DNA from: Pseudomonadales bacterium
Lineage (GTDB): Bacteria > Pseudomonadota > Gammaproteobacteria > Pseudomonadales > Pseudohongiellaceae
NCBI GenBank assembly: GCA_024234395.1
Contig: JACKOH010000001.1
Coordinates: forward strand, 248,001 to 312,000
Direction: 5' to 3'
Length of the DNA stretch: 64,000 bases
The stretch's first letter is position 1. Every line of letters begins with the position of its first letter. Positions 36,083 to 45,441 of the stretch are shown here, in pieces. Both the position numbers and the translations under genes were made by a program. Below the pieces are notes generated by a model. That model was not told the DNA's origin, ran no database searches, and saw nothing but the letters and a program-made list of their open reading frames with translations.

Positions 36083-37405
36083 CTAGATTTTCCGTAAACT
36101 CCGGTCGAAACTTGCGCCAGTGGTGCGGTCCACTACCAGGGTCGATTCTACCGACTGGCTGATTTCGGTCAATAATTGTCCCAGTTCGCGCCGGCCCGTG
36201 GTTGCTCGAGCGCCGCCTGGCGAGTCTGTCATTTCGTCCGCCTGGAATTCCCGGAACAGCAGGCGGGTCCAGAATCCGGCATCGCCTGGTTCATTGAATC
36301 CGTCAGTGGCAAGCACCAGGGAAAACTGGCCGCGGAATCTGCTCAGAGTTTGTCGTAACGAACTGATCCAGGGCCCCGTTTCAGCCGTGGCGAAGACAAT
36401 ACAGTGACAGCCAGTCTGACCGCTGGTGCGGCGCAGAAAACTGTCCAGTCCATAAGCAAACGGTTCATCCAGCGCGCGTGATGCCGCCACCGCAACCAGC
36501 GCCGATTCCAGGTCGTCACAGGGAAGTTCTGTGCCGTCCGCACCGAATGTCCAGTTGTCTCCCAGGGCTCCGGATTCCAGAGCGACCCGGGCAACTGCGG
36601 CAGCAGCTTCGTCGTTCGGGCCCGACAACAGATAGGCGATCGTGCGGTTGCTCTGGAATACGCTTTTCTCCGCCAGCCGGACGTTGAGTTGTCGGTTGCG
36701 GGCGTAGGATTTCCACATGATGTTGCGAATTGAATCACCGGCCACATACGGGCGGATTTCCATACGGTCACCTTCCGGATTGCCGCTGGGGCTGGGAATC
36801 CCATCTTCGGAAGTGAGGGAACGCAGGATGGGCAGAGTTTTGATGGAATTGCAACGGGGCAGAGCCAGAAGATCCAGGGTCTGGCTTTGTCTCCACGAAT
36901 ACCGGCAGAATCCCAGTACGTCGCTGACGGTGAAAAGGCGAGTGATCCGGCCCGCCCGACAACGTCGTCCGGGGATGATTTCCTCCACCAGACGGTTGCT
37001 TTCCGGATCCAGTCGCAAACGGGTCTGCAGGTGGTCAGGATAAACCACTTTCCAGGACAGTCGGATCAGCGGAAAGTAACCAAGGTCGGGCAGGGAAAAA
37101 CCGGTCTCATTCGGATATCCCGCTTCCAGTTGCACTCTGCGACTGCTGCCCTGAGCGTCGAGAATTTGTCTGCGTACGCGCAATTGCTGAAGCAGACCTC
37201 CAAAGATCACGCAGAACAGGGAGAATAAGAGGATCGCAATAGCGCAGATACTCAGGGCGAATACCACCAGATCCATGGCGCCATAGCCGAATACCCTGAG
37301 GGCAAGCAGGGTTACGGCCAGGCTGAGAACCCCCTGGATAGTCAGCGGGAAGTGCTCCCTCAGCCGCTGCAACAAGGCAATCAGGTAATCAAAGTAACGG
37401 GTCAC
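36083..37405 (-). CDS. DUF58 domain protein
   Basis: The 440-residue product has two N-terminal membrane helices (about 22-42 and 45-70) followed by a DUF58 domain; the hallmark GDRMEIRPYVAGDSIRNIMW with WKSYARNRQLNVR is present at about residues 208-240. DUF58 proteins resemble von Willebrand A domains and are partners of MoxR ATPases. It is the first gene of the operon, so its start at 37405 marks the presumed promoter region (37406-37682), where I see no gene. Confidence 0.85.
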   Translation of the reverse strand: MTRYFDYLIALLQRLREHFPLTIQGVLSLAVTLLALRVFGYGAMDLVVFALSICAIAILLFSLFCVIFGGLLQQLRVRRQILDAQGSSRRVQLEAGYPNETGFSLPDLGYFPLIRLSWKVVYPDHLQTRLRLDPESNRLVEEIIPGRRCRAGRITRLFTVSDVLGFCRYSWRQSQTLDLLALPRCNSIKTLPILRSLTSEDGIPSPSGNPEGDRMEIRPYVAGDSIRNIMWKSYARNRQLNVRLAEKSVFQSNRTIAYLLSGPNDEAAAAVARVALESGALGDNWTFGADGTELPCDDLESALVAVAASRALDEPFAYGLDSFLRRTSGQTGCHCIVFATAETGPWISSLRQTLSRFRGQFSLVLATDGFNEPGDAGFWTRLLFREFQADEMTDSPGGARATTGRRELGQLLTEISQSVESTLVVDRTTGASFDRSLRKI

Positions 37406-37682
37406 GGCAGTAAGTCACGATTGGGGGGCATGCTAGAAAGAGTCACGGTAAAGGGGCGTGGAAATGGATCACACGATAAAGGACCATGGGAATCAATGAC
37501 AGGTAAGCCGGGCTGGCGGACCTCTTGGCATGGCACTGATTCGGAATACGGTTGTCGGCAGCCCGGGTGCCGGCGCCTTCGGGCGTAGCTCTTAGAGAGA
37601 GACATGTTCACGCCCGATATTCTTACACGTCGCACCATACTCCACAAACGCGACCGGAACGGAGCCAACCGGATCAGGCAGC

Positions 37683-38180
37683 TTATTTTGCCGTCTCCTT
37701 CAGAGCGGCTCCGGTTAGCCGCTGGCCAATCCACTCCGACAGCGGTTCCGCTCCCAGGCTGCGGTAAAAGTCGATAGCTGGCTGATTCCAGTCCAGCACT
37801 GACCATTCCAGGCGCGGACAGCCGCGTTCCACGGCGATACCGGCGACCTGTTGCAGCAGCTTCTTGCCGAGGCCGATCTTGCGCCAGCCAGGCCGGACAT
37901 AGATGTCCTCCAGGTACAGACCGGCTTTGCCGGTGAATGTGGAGAAGGTTGAGAAATACAGGGCATAACCGGCGGGTTCGTTATCGACCTCGGCAATGAT
38001 GGCGGCAGCAGCAGGTGGGCTGCCGAACAGGCTTTCCCGCAGAATCTGTGGGGTCGCGGTAACCTGGTCGGCGAGATTTTCAAAGACTGCCAGCTCCCGG
38101 ATCATTTCCAGCAGCAGATCACAATCCTCCGGCGTTGCGGCTCGCAGTGTCATTGACGTCGGTTTCGATGGTGGTGTCAT
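37683..38180 (-). CDS. GNAT family N-acetyltransferase (diamine acetyltransferase type)
   Basis: The 165-residue product is a complete GNAT domain: MTLRAATPEDCDLLLEMIRE at the start, GLYLEDIYVRPGWRKIGLGK with the acetyl-CoA loop in the middle, then ARLEWSVLDWNQPAIDFY-like text (here PRLEWSVLDWNQPAIDFYRS) and a final LTGAAL. This resembles the spermidine/spermine N1-acetyltransferase-like subgroup, so a polyamine or amino-acid amine is the likely acceptor. It is a single-gene unit divergent from the symporter gene. An alternative start nearer MTLRAA cannot be excluded. Confidence 0.83.
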   Translation of the reverse strand: MTPPSKPTSMTLRAATPEDCDLLLEMIRELAVFENLADQVTATPQILRESLFGSPPAAAAIIAEVDNEPAGYALYFSTFSTFTGKAGLYLEDIYVRPGWRKIGLGKKLLQQVAGIAVERGCPRLEWSVLDWNQPAIDFYRSLGAEPLSEWIGQRLTGAALKETAK

Positions 38181-38433
38181 ACTGTCCCCGGATCAGTAGC
38201 AGGTTCCTTGGCGAATTTGCCGGGATTAAGGTATCAGACCTTGGCTGCCGGCGACACCGGAACCTGCTTTGACAGCGGATCAACCAGGCTGCGGGTACCA
38301 GGTTGCTGGAAATATGGTAACTTAGCAGGATAGTCTCGAATCAGCACACCCGGCTGCTCGGACCGATCGACAGCAACAAATCATCGCAAAAATTGATAAC
38401 AACAATGCACCATTACACCGACCGGGGCTCGCC

Positions 38434-39822
38434 ATGACACTTGCCGCTATTTTTAACCTACTGATATTCATCGTTATTCTTGCCTTTCTTGTCCAACTGG
38501 GCAGGCAGCAGATCGGCCTGTCGCGCCGGGTGCTTGCCGGGCTGATCGCAGGCGCCGCATTCGGGCTGTTTCTGCAACTCGTCTATGGCAGCAGTCCGGA
38601 CACCATGGGGAGTACGCTGGAATGGACCAACGTGGTCGCCAATGGCTACGTGAATTTGTTGCGCATGATCATCATGCCGCTGATCCTGATTACCATGATT
38701 GCCGCCGTGCTGAAAGTGGAAGAAATCAAGTCGTTGGGCAAGATTGGTGGTTCAGTGGTGGGCCTGTTGATTTTTACTACCATGATTGCCGCACTGATCG
38801 GGATCGTCATGGCGCTGCTTTTCGGCCTCAATGCAGGTGAGCTGGTGGCGGGTTCCAGAGAATTGGCCCGGGCAGAGGTGCTGCAGGCTCGCCAGGGCAG
38901 TCTCGCGGACATGAGCATTGCACAGTTGCTGGTCAGTTTCGTCTCCAGCAACATCTTCGACGACCTGACCGGCTCCCGATCCACCTCCATCATCAGTGTG
39001 GTGATTTTCGCGCTCATCTTCGGTATTGCCGCACTGCTGGTCTGCGAGGAGACACCGGAACGGGCCAAGCCGATAAGACAGTTTGTCGATACCACCCAGG
39101 CCGTTGTCATGCGCCTGGTCAAGCTGGTGATGGGATTGACTCCTTATGGCGTTGCCGCGCTGATGACCCGGGTGATAGCCACTTCGGATGGACAGGCAAT
39201 TTTGAACCTGATCAGTTTTGTGATCGCCTCCTACCTGGCCATCCTGATTATGTTCGGCGTCCATGCCGTTTTCATCACCATGCTGGGAGTGAATCCCCGC
39301 AGTTATTTCCAGAAGGTCTGGCCAGTGCTGACTTTCGCCTTTGTCACGCGCAGCTCGGCGGCTACCATCCCACTGACTATCAGAGCGCAGATAGAAGAAC
39401 TGAAGGTACCCGCACCCATTGCCAATATCGCCGCCTCGTTTGGAGCCACAATCGGCCAGAACGGGTGTGCAGGAATCTATCCGGCTATGCTGGCAGTCAT
39501 GGTGGCACCAACCATGGGCGTCGACATCGATATCAGCTTTATTGTCAGCCTGGTAATCATTATCGCCATTGGTTCCTTCGGCATCGCCGGAGTGGGTGCC
39601 GGAGCAACCAATGCAGCACTGGTAGTCTTGCCGGCCATGGGTTTTCCAGTGGAAATCGTGGCACTGCTCATCTCCATTGAGCCCCTGATCGATATGGCAA
39701 GAACCGCGTTGAACGTCAATGGGGCGATCACCAGCGGCATGATTACTGCGAGGTTTCTGGGGAAAACAGTGCAAACCGGCGCCGGTGCCGAAGTTGAGAG
39801 TCGGCTGCAAAGCCAGTCCTGA
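38434..39822 (+). CDS. Dicarboxylate/amino acid:cation symporter (DAACS, cystine-transporter-like)
   Basis: The 462-residue membrane protein has about eight to nine helices. The N-terminal part (GRQQIGLSRRVLAGLIAGAA) and YVNLLRMIIMPLILITMIAA fit the family; the substrate-binding tip is TRSSAATIPLTIRAQIEEL and GQNGCAGIYPAMLAVMVA, followed by VGAGATNAALVVLPAMGFP. The sequence resembles the TcyP/L-cystine branch of DAACS carriers, but aspartate or C4-dicarboxylates cannot be excluded. It is a single-gene unit with about 250 nt of upstream region. Confidence 0.85.
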   Translation: MTLAAIFNLLIFIVILAFLVQLGRQQIGLSRRVLAGLIAGAAFGLFLQLVYGSSPDTMGSTLEWTNVVANGYVNLLRMIIMPLILITMIAAVLKVEEIKSLGKIGGSVVGLLIFTTMIAALIGIVMALLFGLNAGELVAGSRELARAEVLQARQGSLADMSIAQLLVSFVSSNIFDDLTGSRSTSIISVVIFALIFGIAALLVCEETPERAKPIRQFVDTTQAVVMRLVKLVMGLTPYGVAALMTRVIATSDGQAILNLISFVIASYLAILIMFGVHAVFITMLGVNPRSYFQKVWPVLTFAFVTRSSAATIPLTIRAQIEELKVPAPIANIAASFGATIGQNGCAGIYPAMLAVMVAPTMGVDIDISFIVSLVIIIAIGSFGIAGVGAGATNAALVVLPAMGFPVEIVALLISIEPLIDMARTALNVNGAITSGMITARFLGKTVQTGAGAEVESRLQSQS

Positions 39823-39837
39823 GCGGAAATTTCTGCA

Positions 39838-40305
39838 TTAACGGGGTTCGATTAAAATCCGTGTAGTTACGGAGTTGGCGATAAAGCAATGTTCATGTGC
39901 TGCATGATGCAGCTGATCGAGAACTTCCGGGTCGGGGACCGCGGGACCGGAAAAGGTAATCCGGGGCCTAAGCGTGACCTGAATAATGGCCTGCTTTCCC
40001 GCGTCGTTTTTTCCCATTACCCCGTCTGCGTCATCGTGATAACTTTCCACCGCTAGGGCCTGGCGTGCGGCAAAGTGCAGGAAGAACAGCATGTGACAGG
40101 ACGCCAAAGCGGCGACAAATGCCTGTTCCGGGTCCACGTTGGCAGGTTCCGACCAGGGTGCCGGAACGATACCCGGGGCGGCTGTGGCATTGACGGACTG
40201 GCCGCCTTCGAAGTGCCACTGGTGCGCCCGGGAATACTTGCCGCCGGTAAAGTCAGGTCCGGAATTGAACCAGCTGATGGTGGCTCGATAACTGCCCATT
40301 GTCAT
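39838..40305 (-). CDS. OsmC family protein
   Basis: The 155-residue product contains the two OsmC-family cysteines: one in ALASCHMLFFLHFAA and one in HEHCFIANSVTT. OsmC/Ohr proteins reduce organic hydroperoxides using these cysteines. The ATG at 40305 (GGAGAG 5 nt upstream) overlaps the thiolase stop by four bases (ATGA), so translation is coupled to the acs-thiolase operon. Which member of the family it is (OsmC, Ohr or the YhfA-like group) is not clear. Confidence 0.85.
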   Translation of the reverse strand: MTMGSYRATISWFNSGPDFTGGKYSRAHQWHFEGGQSVNATAAPGIVPAPWSEPANVDPEQAFVAALASCHMLFFLHFAARQALAVESYHDDADGVMGKNDAGKQAIIQVTLRPRITFSGPAVPDPEVLDQLHHAAHEHCFIANSVTTRILIEPR

Positions 40306-41483
40306 TCTCTCTCCACGGCCATCGCTACCCCCTGGCCACCACCAATGCATAGCGTTGCCAGGCCCCGGTTAACGTCCCGTTTGATCATTTCATGCAGCAG
40401 AGTGACCAGTACCCGGCACCCGGAAGCTCCGATCGGATGGCCCAGGGCAATGGCGCCGCCGTTTACATTGACCAGGTCGGTATTCCATCCCAGTTCACGA
40501 TTGACAGCAATTGCCTGAGCTGCGAACGCTTCGTTCGCCTCAATCAGGTTCAGTTCGTCCAGTTTCCAGCCGGCTGTTTTCAGGCATTTCCTGGTCGCCG
40601 ACACCGGCCCGATTCCCATGATCCGTGGATCCACACCGGTACTGGCGGCGGCCCGGATCCTTGCCAGGACCGGCAGGCCCAAGCTCGCTGCCAGGGTGGC
40701 GCTGCTGACTACCACGACGGCAGCGCCATCGTTGATGCCGGAGGCATTACCTGCGGTTACGCTGCCCTCGTTCCTGAATGCCGGCTTCAGTCTGCCCAGG
40801 TTTTCGGCGGTGGTGTCGGGCCTGGGCCCTTCATCAACTTTGAAGACCAGCTCTTCACCACGGCGCTGAGGGATCCTAACGGGGAATATTTCCGCGTCGA
40901 ATTTATGATTACTCTGTGCAGCGGCCGCTTTCTGTTGCGAGGCGGCGGCAAAGCGATCCTGCTCCAGGCGGGTGATGGCATATTTCCCGGCCAGGTTCTC
41001 AGCCGTTATGCCCATGTGGAAATCGTTGAAGGCATCCCAGAGGCCATCGGTCAGCATCGTGTCAATGGCCTGCCAGTGACCCATTTTCCGTCCCTGGCGG
41101 GAGTCGGGAAGCAGGTGACCGGATCGACTCATGCTCTCCATGCCTCCGGCCAGTACCAGTGAGGCATCGCCGGTCTGGATCGCATTCGCAGCCAATTGGA
41201 CGGCCTTCAGTCCTGATCCGCATACCTTGTTGATGGTCATGGCCGGAACAGCTTCTGCGAGTCCCGACTGCAGGGCTACCTGACGGGCAGGATTCTGGCC
41301 ACAGCCCGCAGTCAATACCTGCCCCAATATCACTTCATCGATGAGAGCGGGGTCCAGCTGGTATTTCTCCAGCACCTGGGTTACCAGCTGGCTGGTAAAC
41401 ACCGTGGCGGGAAGACTCGCCAGTGAACCATTGAAGGTGCCGATGGCGGTGCGCCCCGCTGCGACAATTACCGGCTGCTCCAT
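40302..41483 (-). CDS. Acetyl-CoA C-acetyltransferase (thiolase)
   Basis: The 393-residue product is a full-length biosynthetic or degradative type thiolase: nucleophile Cys in INKVCGSGLKAVQLA near residue 88, His in NVNGGAIALGHPIGASG and the second Cys in LATLCIGGGQGVAMAVE near the end. It condenses or cleaves acetyl-CoA and acetoacetyl-CoA. The start overlaps the acs stop (TAATG), so it is coupled with acetyl-CoA synthetase; the pair could feed acetate into acetoacetyl-CoA. No phaB or phaC gene adjoins. Confidence 0.93.
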   Translation of the reverse strand: MEQPVIVAAGRTAIGTFNGSLASLPATVFTSQLVTQVLEKYQLDPALIDEVILGQVLTAGCGQNPARQVALQSGLAEAVPAMTINKVCGSGLKAVQLAANAIQTGDASLVLAGGMESMSRSGHLLPDSRQGRKMGHWQAIDTMLTDGLWDAFNDFHMGITAENLAGKYAITRLEQDRFAAASQQKAAAAQSNHKFDAEIFPVRIPQRRGEELVFKVDEGPRPDTTAENLGRLKPAFRNEGSVTAGNASGINDGAAVVVVSSATLAASLGLPVLARIRAAASTGVDPRIMGIGPVSATRKCLKTAGWKLDELNLIEANEAFAAQAIAVNRELGWNTDLVNVNGGAIALGHPIGASGCRVLVTLLHEMIKRDVNRGLATLCIGGGQGVAMAVERE

Positions 41484-43420
41484 TAACGATTGGCCCGGTT
41501 ATCGATCAGGTCCTGCACCACGGCGGGGTCCGCCAGCGTGCTGGTATCGCCCAGATTTTCCAGCTCGTTGGCGGCGATCTTGCGCAGTATTCGGCGCATT
41601 ATTTTCCCGGAGCGGGTTTTGGGGAGACCTGGCGCAAACTGAATGTGCTCCGGTTTGGCGAAAGCGCCGATTTCACTGGCAACATACTGGACCAGTTCGG
41701 CGTGCAGTTCCTCGGAATCCGCTACCCCGCTCATCGGTGTCACGTAGGCATAAATCGCCTGGCCCTTGATGTCATGGGGGAACCCGACCACTGCAGCTTC
41801 CGCCACTTTGGGATGCAGCACCAGAGCGCTTTCAATTTCGGCGGTACCCAGGCGATGACCGGACACATTGATAACGTCGTCGACCCGGCCGGTAACCCAA
41901 TAGTAGCCATCGTCGTCCCGCAGCGCGCTGTCGCCGGTGAAATAGTAACCGCGGTAGGCGGAGAAATAGGTGTCGACACAGCGCTGATGATCGCCGTACA
42001 CCGAACGGATCTGGCTGGGCCAGCTCTGACACAATACCAGGTTGCCCTGGGCCTTTCCCTCCAGTACTTTGCCATCGGCATCAAGCAATGCCGGACGTAC
42101 GCCAAAGAATGGCAGGGTTGCCGAACCGGGTTTCAATGCGGTGACCCCGGGCAGCGGGGTGATCATGATGGCTCCGGTTTCCGTCTGCCACCAGGTGTCT
42201 ACAATCGGACAGGTCTCATTGCCAACGACGTGGTAATACCATTCCCAGGCTTCCGGGTTGATTGGTTCACCAACCGACCCCAGCAGTCGCAGTGAAGCCC
42301 GGGATGTTTTTGTCACCGGATCGTTGCCGGCTGCCATCAGAGCCCGTATCGCGGTGGGTGCCGTATAGAAAATATTAACCTGATGCTTGTCGATTATTTC
42401 CCAGAAGCGGGAAACATCGGGATAGGTGGGCACGCCTTCAAACATCAGGGTAATGGCGCCATTTGCGAGGGGGCCATAGACAATGTAGGAATGTCCCGTT
42501 ACCCAGCCTACGTCGGCGGTGCACCAGTAAATGTCACCATCGTGGTAGTCGAATACATACTTATGGGTGATCGCAGCACCCAGCAGATAACCGGCGGTGG
42601 TATGCAATACCCCTTTGGGTTTGCCTGTGGAGCCGGAGGTGTAGAGAATAAACAGCGGATCTTCAGCATCCATGATTTCCGGAGGGCAATCCGCATCCGC
42701 CTGCTCCACCGCATTGTAATAGCAGACATCCCGCTCGTCATGCCAGGGTACGTCGGCATTGGTGCGGCGTACTACAAAGACAGTGTGAACATCGGAGCAG
42801 CTCTTCAGGGAGGTATCGACATTCTGTTTGAGTGGAATCAGACGTCCACCCCGGACACCCTGATCGGCTGTAATCACAGTGCGGCAATCGGAATCCAGTA
42901 TCCGGTCCTTCAGAGATTCCGGCGAGAATCCGCCGAATACCACCGAATGAATGGCACCAATCCTGGCACAGGCCAGCATGGCGTACGCAGCCTCCGGTAT
43001 CATCGGCATGTAAATGCAGACCCGATCGCCTTTCTTCACACCGCGGGCTTTCATGGCGTTGGCAAACTTGCAGACCTGCCGGTGCAGTTCCTCGTAACTG
43101 ATGGTCTTGTCCTGATCGGGCTCGTCGCTTTCCCAGATGATTGCCGTCTGTTTGCCACGTTTCTCCAGGTGCCGGTCAACGCAGTTATAACAGACATTCA
43201 GCTTGCCGCCGTTGAACCAGCTGGTCTCGGCTTTGCTGAAATCACCGCTGTAGACTTCTTTCCAGGGTTGGTGCCAATGCAGAAACCTGCCCGCCTGTTC
43301 GGCCCAGAATTCGTCCGGATTCTCAATGGAGCGCTGATACATTTCCTGGTATTCGGTTTGGGACAGCAGACTTCTCGAAGCCGCCTGTTCACTGACCGGA
43401 TAGACTTTGTGTTCCGACAT
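41483..43420 (-). CDS. acs: Acetyl-CoA synthetase
   Basis: Acs activates acetate to acetyl-CoA by way of acetyl-AMP. The 645-residue product carries the AMP-forming signature LFILYTSGSTGKPKGVLHTT, VDTWWQTETGAIMI, YYFTGDSALRDDDGYYWVTG and the C-terminal lysine motif PKTRSGKIMRRILRKIA whose Lys is acetylated in regulated enzymes. Length matches bacterial Acs. It begins an operon with thiolase and osmC. A repeat element (43573-43719) separates it from panC upstream. Confidence 0.96.
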   Translation of the reverse strand: MSEHKVYPVSEQAASRSLLSQTEYQEMYQRSIENPDEFWAEQAGRFLHWHQPWKEVYSGDFSKAETSWFNGGKLNVCYNCVDRHLEKRGKQTAIIWESDEPDQDKTISYEELHRQVCKFANAMKARGVKKGDRVCIYMPMIPEAAYAMLACARIGAIHSVVFGGFSPESLKDRILDSDCRTVITADQGVRGGRLIPLKQNVDTSLKSCSDVHTVFVVRRTNADVPWHDERDVCYYNAVEQADADCPPEIMDAEDPLFILYTSGSTGKPKGVLHTTAGYLLGAAITHKYVFDYHDGDIYWCTADVGWVTGHSYIVYGPLANGAITLMFEGVPTYPDVSRFWEIIDKHQVNIFYTAPTAIRALMAAGNDPVTKTSRASLRLLGSVGEPINPEAWEWYYHVVGNETCPIVDTWWQTETGAIMITPLPGVTALKPGSATLPFFGVRPALLDADGKVLEGKAQGNLVLCQSWPSQIRSVYGDHQRCVDTYFSAYRGYYFTGDSALRDDDGYYWVTGRVDDVINVSGHRLGTAEIESALVLHPKVAEAAVVGFPHDIKGQAIYAYVTPMSGVADSEELHAELVQYVASEIGAFAKPEHIQFAPGLPKTRSGKIMRRILRKIAANELENLGDTSTLADPAVVQDLIDNRANR

Positions 43421-43572
43421 GTTGATGTTTCCTGTGACTTTTTCTGATTATTGATCAGAGATAGCGTGGATTTATTATTACTTTTGGCAGCTGGTCTCAG
43501 AGCCATAGCATTGTGCAAGAGAACCCGATTCTACTAAGACCGGGCTGTTACAACCAGTGCGCTGTCAGCCAG

Positions 43573-43719
43573 CTAGCTGCCTGTTGGAAAACTCTCAGGT
43601 GAGTGCGGGACAAGGCAGATTCTGGCGGAAAAGCGCAGTTTACACGCCTTGAAAGAGCATTTTGAGCCAGATTTTTGCGTCGCATTGTGCCAGCTGAGAG
43701 TTCGTCAACAGGCTGCTAA
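43573..43719. repeat. MITE-like inverted repeat element, copy B
   Basis: Left end CTGCCTGTTGG (from 43577) continues into AAAACTCTCAG; the right end CTGAGAGTTCGTCAACAGGCTG (43694-43715, split here) is its near-perfect inverse over about 25 bp. Flanks are CTAG (43573-43576) and CTAA (43716-43719), a possible imperfect 4-bp duplication. GAGCATTTTGAG (43655-43666) and ATTGTGCCAGCTGAG (43684-43698) are shared with copy A. The right flank supplies the TAG stop codon of panC (complement of 43716-43718). Confidence 0.78.
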
Positions 43720-44570
43720 TCCGGCAGAGTCAGGCGGATGTTGTCGATAAGTCGGGTTTTGCCCAGAAAGACTGCTGCGAGGATGGCCAGAAACGAGTCG
43801 GTTGGCCGGGCCGGGAGCAGCGTATCGCCGTTACAGATGGCAACGTAGTCCGGAGTCAGCCCGGCTGCGATCAAATGCTGTTTTGCCGACTCTTCCAATG
43901 CTCCGTATTGCCGGTTGCCGGCTTCAATCTGGGTCCGGACCTGCATCAGTGTCTGATAAAGAGCGGGTGCCTGGCTGCGCTGGTCTGGGGTCAGATAGCT
44001 GTTGCGCGAACTCATGGCCAGTCCGTCTGCTTCGCGAACGGTTTCGACGCCAATCATTTCCAGGGGAAACTGCAGATCCGCCACCATTTTCTGAATGATC
44101 AGGTACTGTTGATAATCCTTCAGTCCGAAAAATGCCAGATCGGGCTGGCACAGATTAAACAGTTTACAGACAACGGTAGTGACACCGTCAAAGTGTCCCG
44201 GTCGACTTCTTCCACAGTGTTCCAGACCCAGCCTGGGAACGCTGACAATGGTCTGGGTCTCCAGTCCCTGTGGATAGACTTCACTGGCTGCGGGGTGGAA
44301 CAGGCAGTCACAGCCGGCTGTCTCGAGCCGCTCGCGGTCTGCGTCCAGGGTTCGCGGATAGGCGTCCAGGTCTTCTCCGGCTCCAAACTGCATGGGGTTG
44401 ACGAATATGCTGCACACTACCCAGTCCGCGCTGAGACGGGCCGCTTTGATCAGCTCCAGGTGACCGGAATGCAGGTTACCCATGGTAGGCACCAGGCCGA
44501 TCCGTCTGCCGGAAACGCGTTGCTCGCGAATGACCTGTTTCAGCCCGGTCAGGGTGTCGATGCTTTGCAT
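43716..44570 (-). CDS. panC: Pantothenate synthetase
   Basis: PanC joins pantoate and beta-alanine using ATP in coenzyme A synthesis. From the ATG at 44570 the product has 284 residues, the usual length; the longer frame to 44672 runs into panB and is ignored. The HIGH-like motif lies in LVPTMGNLHSGHLELIKAA, with FVNPMQFGAGEDLDAYPRT and a KMSKS-like MSSRNSYLTPDQR later. It follows panB by 19 nt. Its stop codon lies in the end of a repeat element, suggesting the element also ends the transcript. Confidence 0.95.
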   Translation of the reverse strand: MQSIDTLTGLKQVIREQRVSGRRIGLVPTMGNLHSGHLELIKAARLSADWVVCSIFVNPMQFGAGEDLDAYPRTLDADRERLETAGCDCLFHPAASEVYPQGLETQTIVSVPRLGLEHCGRSRPGHFDGVTTVVCKLFNLCQPDLAFFGLKDYQQYLIIQKMVADLQFPLEMIGVETVREADGLAMSSRNSYLTPDQRSQAPALYQTLMQVRTQIEAGNRQYGALEESAKQHLIAAGLTPDYVAICNGDTLLPARPTDSFLAILAAVFLGKTRLIDNIRLTLPD

Positions 44571-44589
44571 AGTGTCAATCTTCAGTCGC

Positions 44590-45402
44590 TTACTCGAACC
44601 AGTGTTGCTGGGCCGGAAAGGTTCCTTCCTTGACGGCACGGGCATAGGCCTCGATGGCGCCTGGAATGCCATCTGACGACTCCGCCAGGAAATTTTTGAC
44701 GAATCGGGGTGTGATAGGTGAGATGCCGAGCAGATCGTGCAGCACCATGACCTGACCGGTTGTATCGGGCCCCGCGCCGATGCCGATCACCGGGATTTCC
44801 AATGCCTCGGTAATGGTCCTGGCCAATGCCCTGGGAACACATTCCAGCAGCAGGATGCTGGCACCGGCATCCTGGAGTACTCGCGCTTCGTCAATAATGA
44901 GCTGGGCCTGATCGGTATCCCGGCCCTGCACATGGTAGCCACCGATACGGTTGATGGATTGTGGCGTCAGACCCATGTGGGCACAAACGGGAATGCCGCG
45001 CTGGGCCAGCAGCCGGGTGGTGTTGGCGATCCAGGCGCCGCCTTCCAGTTTGACCATCTGCGCGCCGGCCCGCATCAGTGCGGCAGCGTTCTCCAAGGTC
45101 TGGGTTTCCGAGGCATAACTCATGAAAGGCAGATCGCCCATCAGCAGCGCACCCCGATTGCCGCGTTTGACGCATGCCATATGGTAGACCATGTCGTCCA
45201 TGGTTACCGGCAGGGTGCTGTCGTGTCCCTGCAATACCATCCCCAGCGAATCCCCCACCAGAATGACCTCCACTCCAGCGGTACTGACCAGGCCGGCGAA
45301 CAGGGCATCGTAGGCGGTCAGGCAGGCAAATTTCTCGCCTTTCCGGCGCCGGTCTATCAGGGTTTTCAGGGTAACCGACTTCCCCATCGCATGTTGGCTC
45401 AC
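44590..45402 (-). CDS. panB: 3-methyl-2-oxobutanoate hydroxymethyltransferase
   Basis: PanB makes ketopantoate from ketoisovalerate and methylenetetrahydrofolate. The GTG at 45402 has GAGGA 7 nt upstream and gives a 270-residue product. An inner ATG at 45387 lacks a good site, and the longer frame to 45429 is not needed. Motifs include TAYDALFAGLVSTAGVEVIL, VGDSLGMVLQGHDSTLPV and VCAHMGLTPQSI, with the catalytic Glu in ILLLECVP. It sits between the deoxynucleoside kinase gene and panC in one operon. Confidence 0.95.
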   Translation of the reverse strand: MSQHAMGKSVTLKTLIDRRRKGEKFACLTAYDALFAGLVSTAGVEVILVGDSLGMVLQGHDSTLPVTMDDMVYHMACVKRGNRGALLMGDLPFMSYASETQTLENAAALMRAGAQMVKLEGGAWIANTTRLLAQRGIPVCAHMGLTPQSINRIGGYHVQGRDTDQAQLIIDEARVLQDAGASILLLECVPRALARTITEALEIPVIGIGAGPDTTGQVMVLHDLLGISPITPRFVKNFLAESSDGIPGAIEAYARAVKEGTFPAQQHWFE

Positions 45403-45441
45403 AGGATAATCCTCAGGGTTCAGGCACAAACCACCGCTTCG

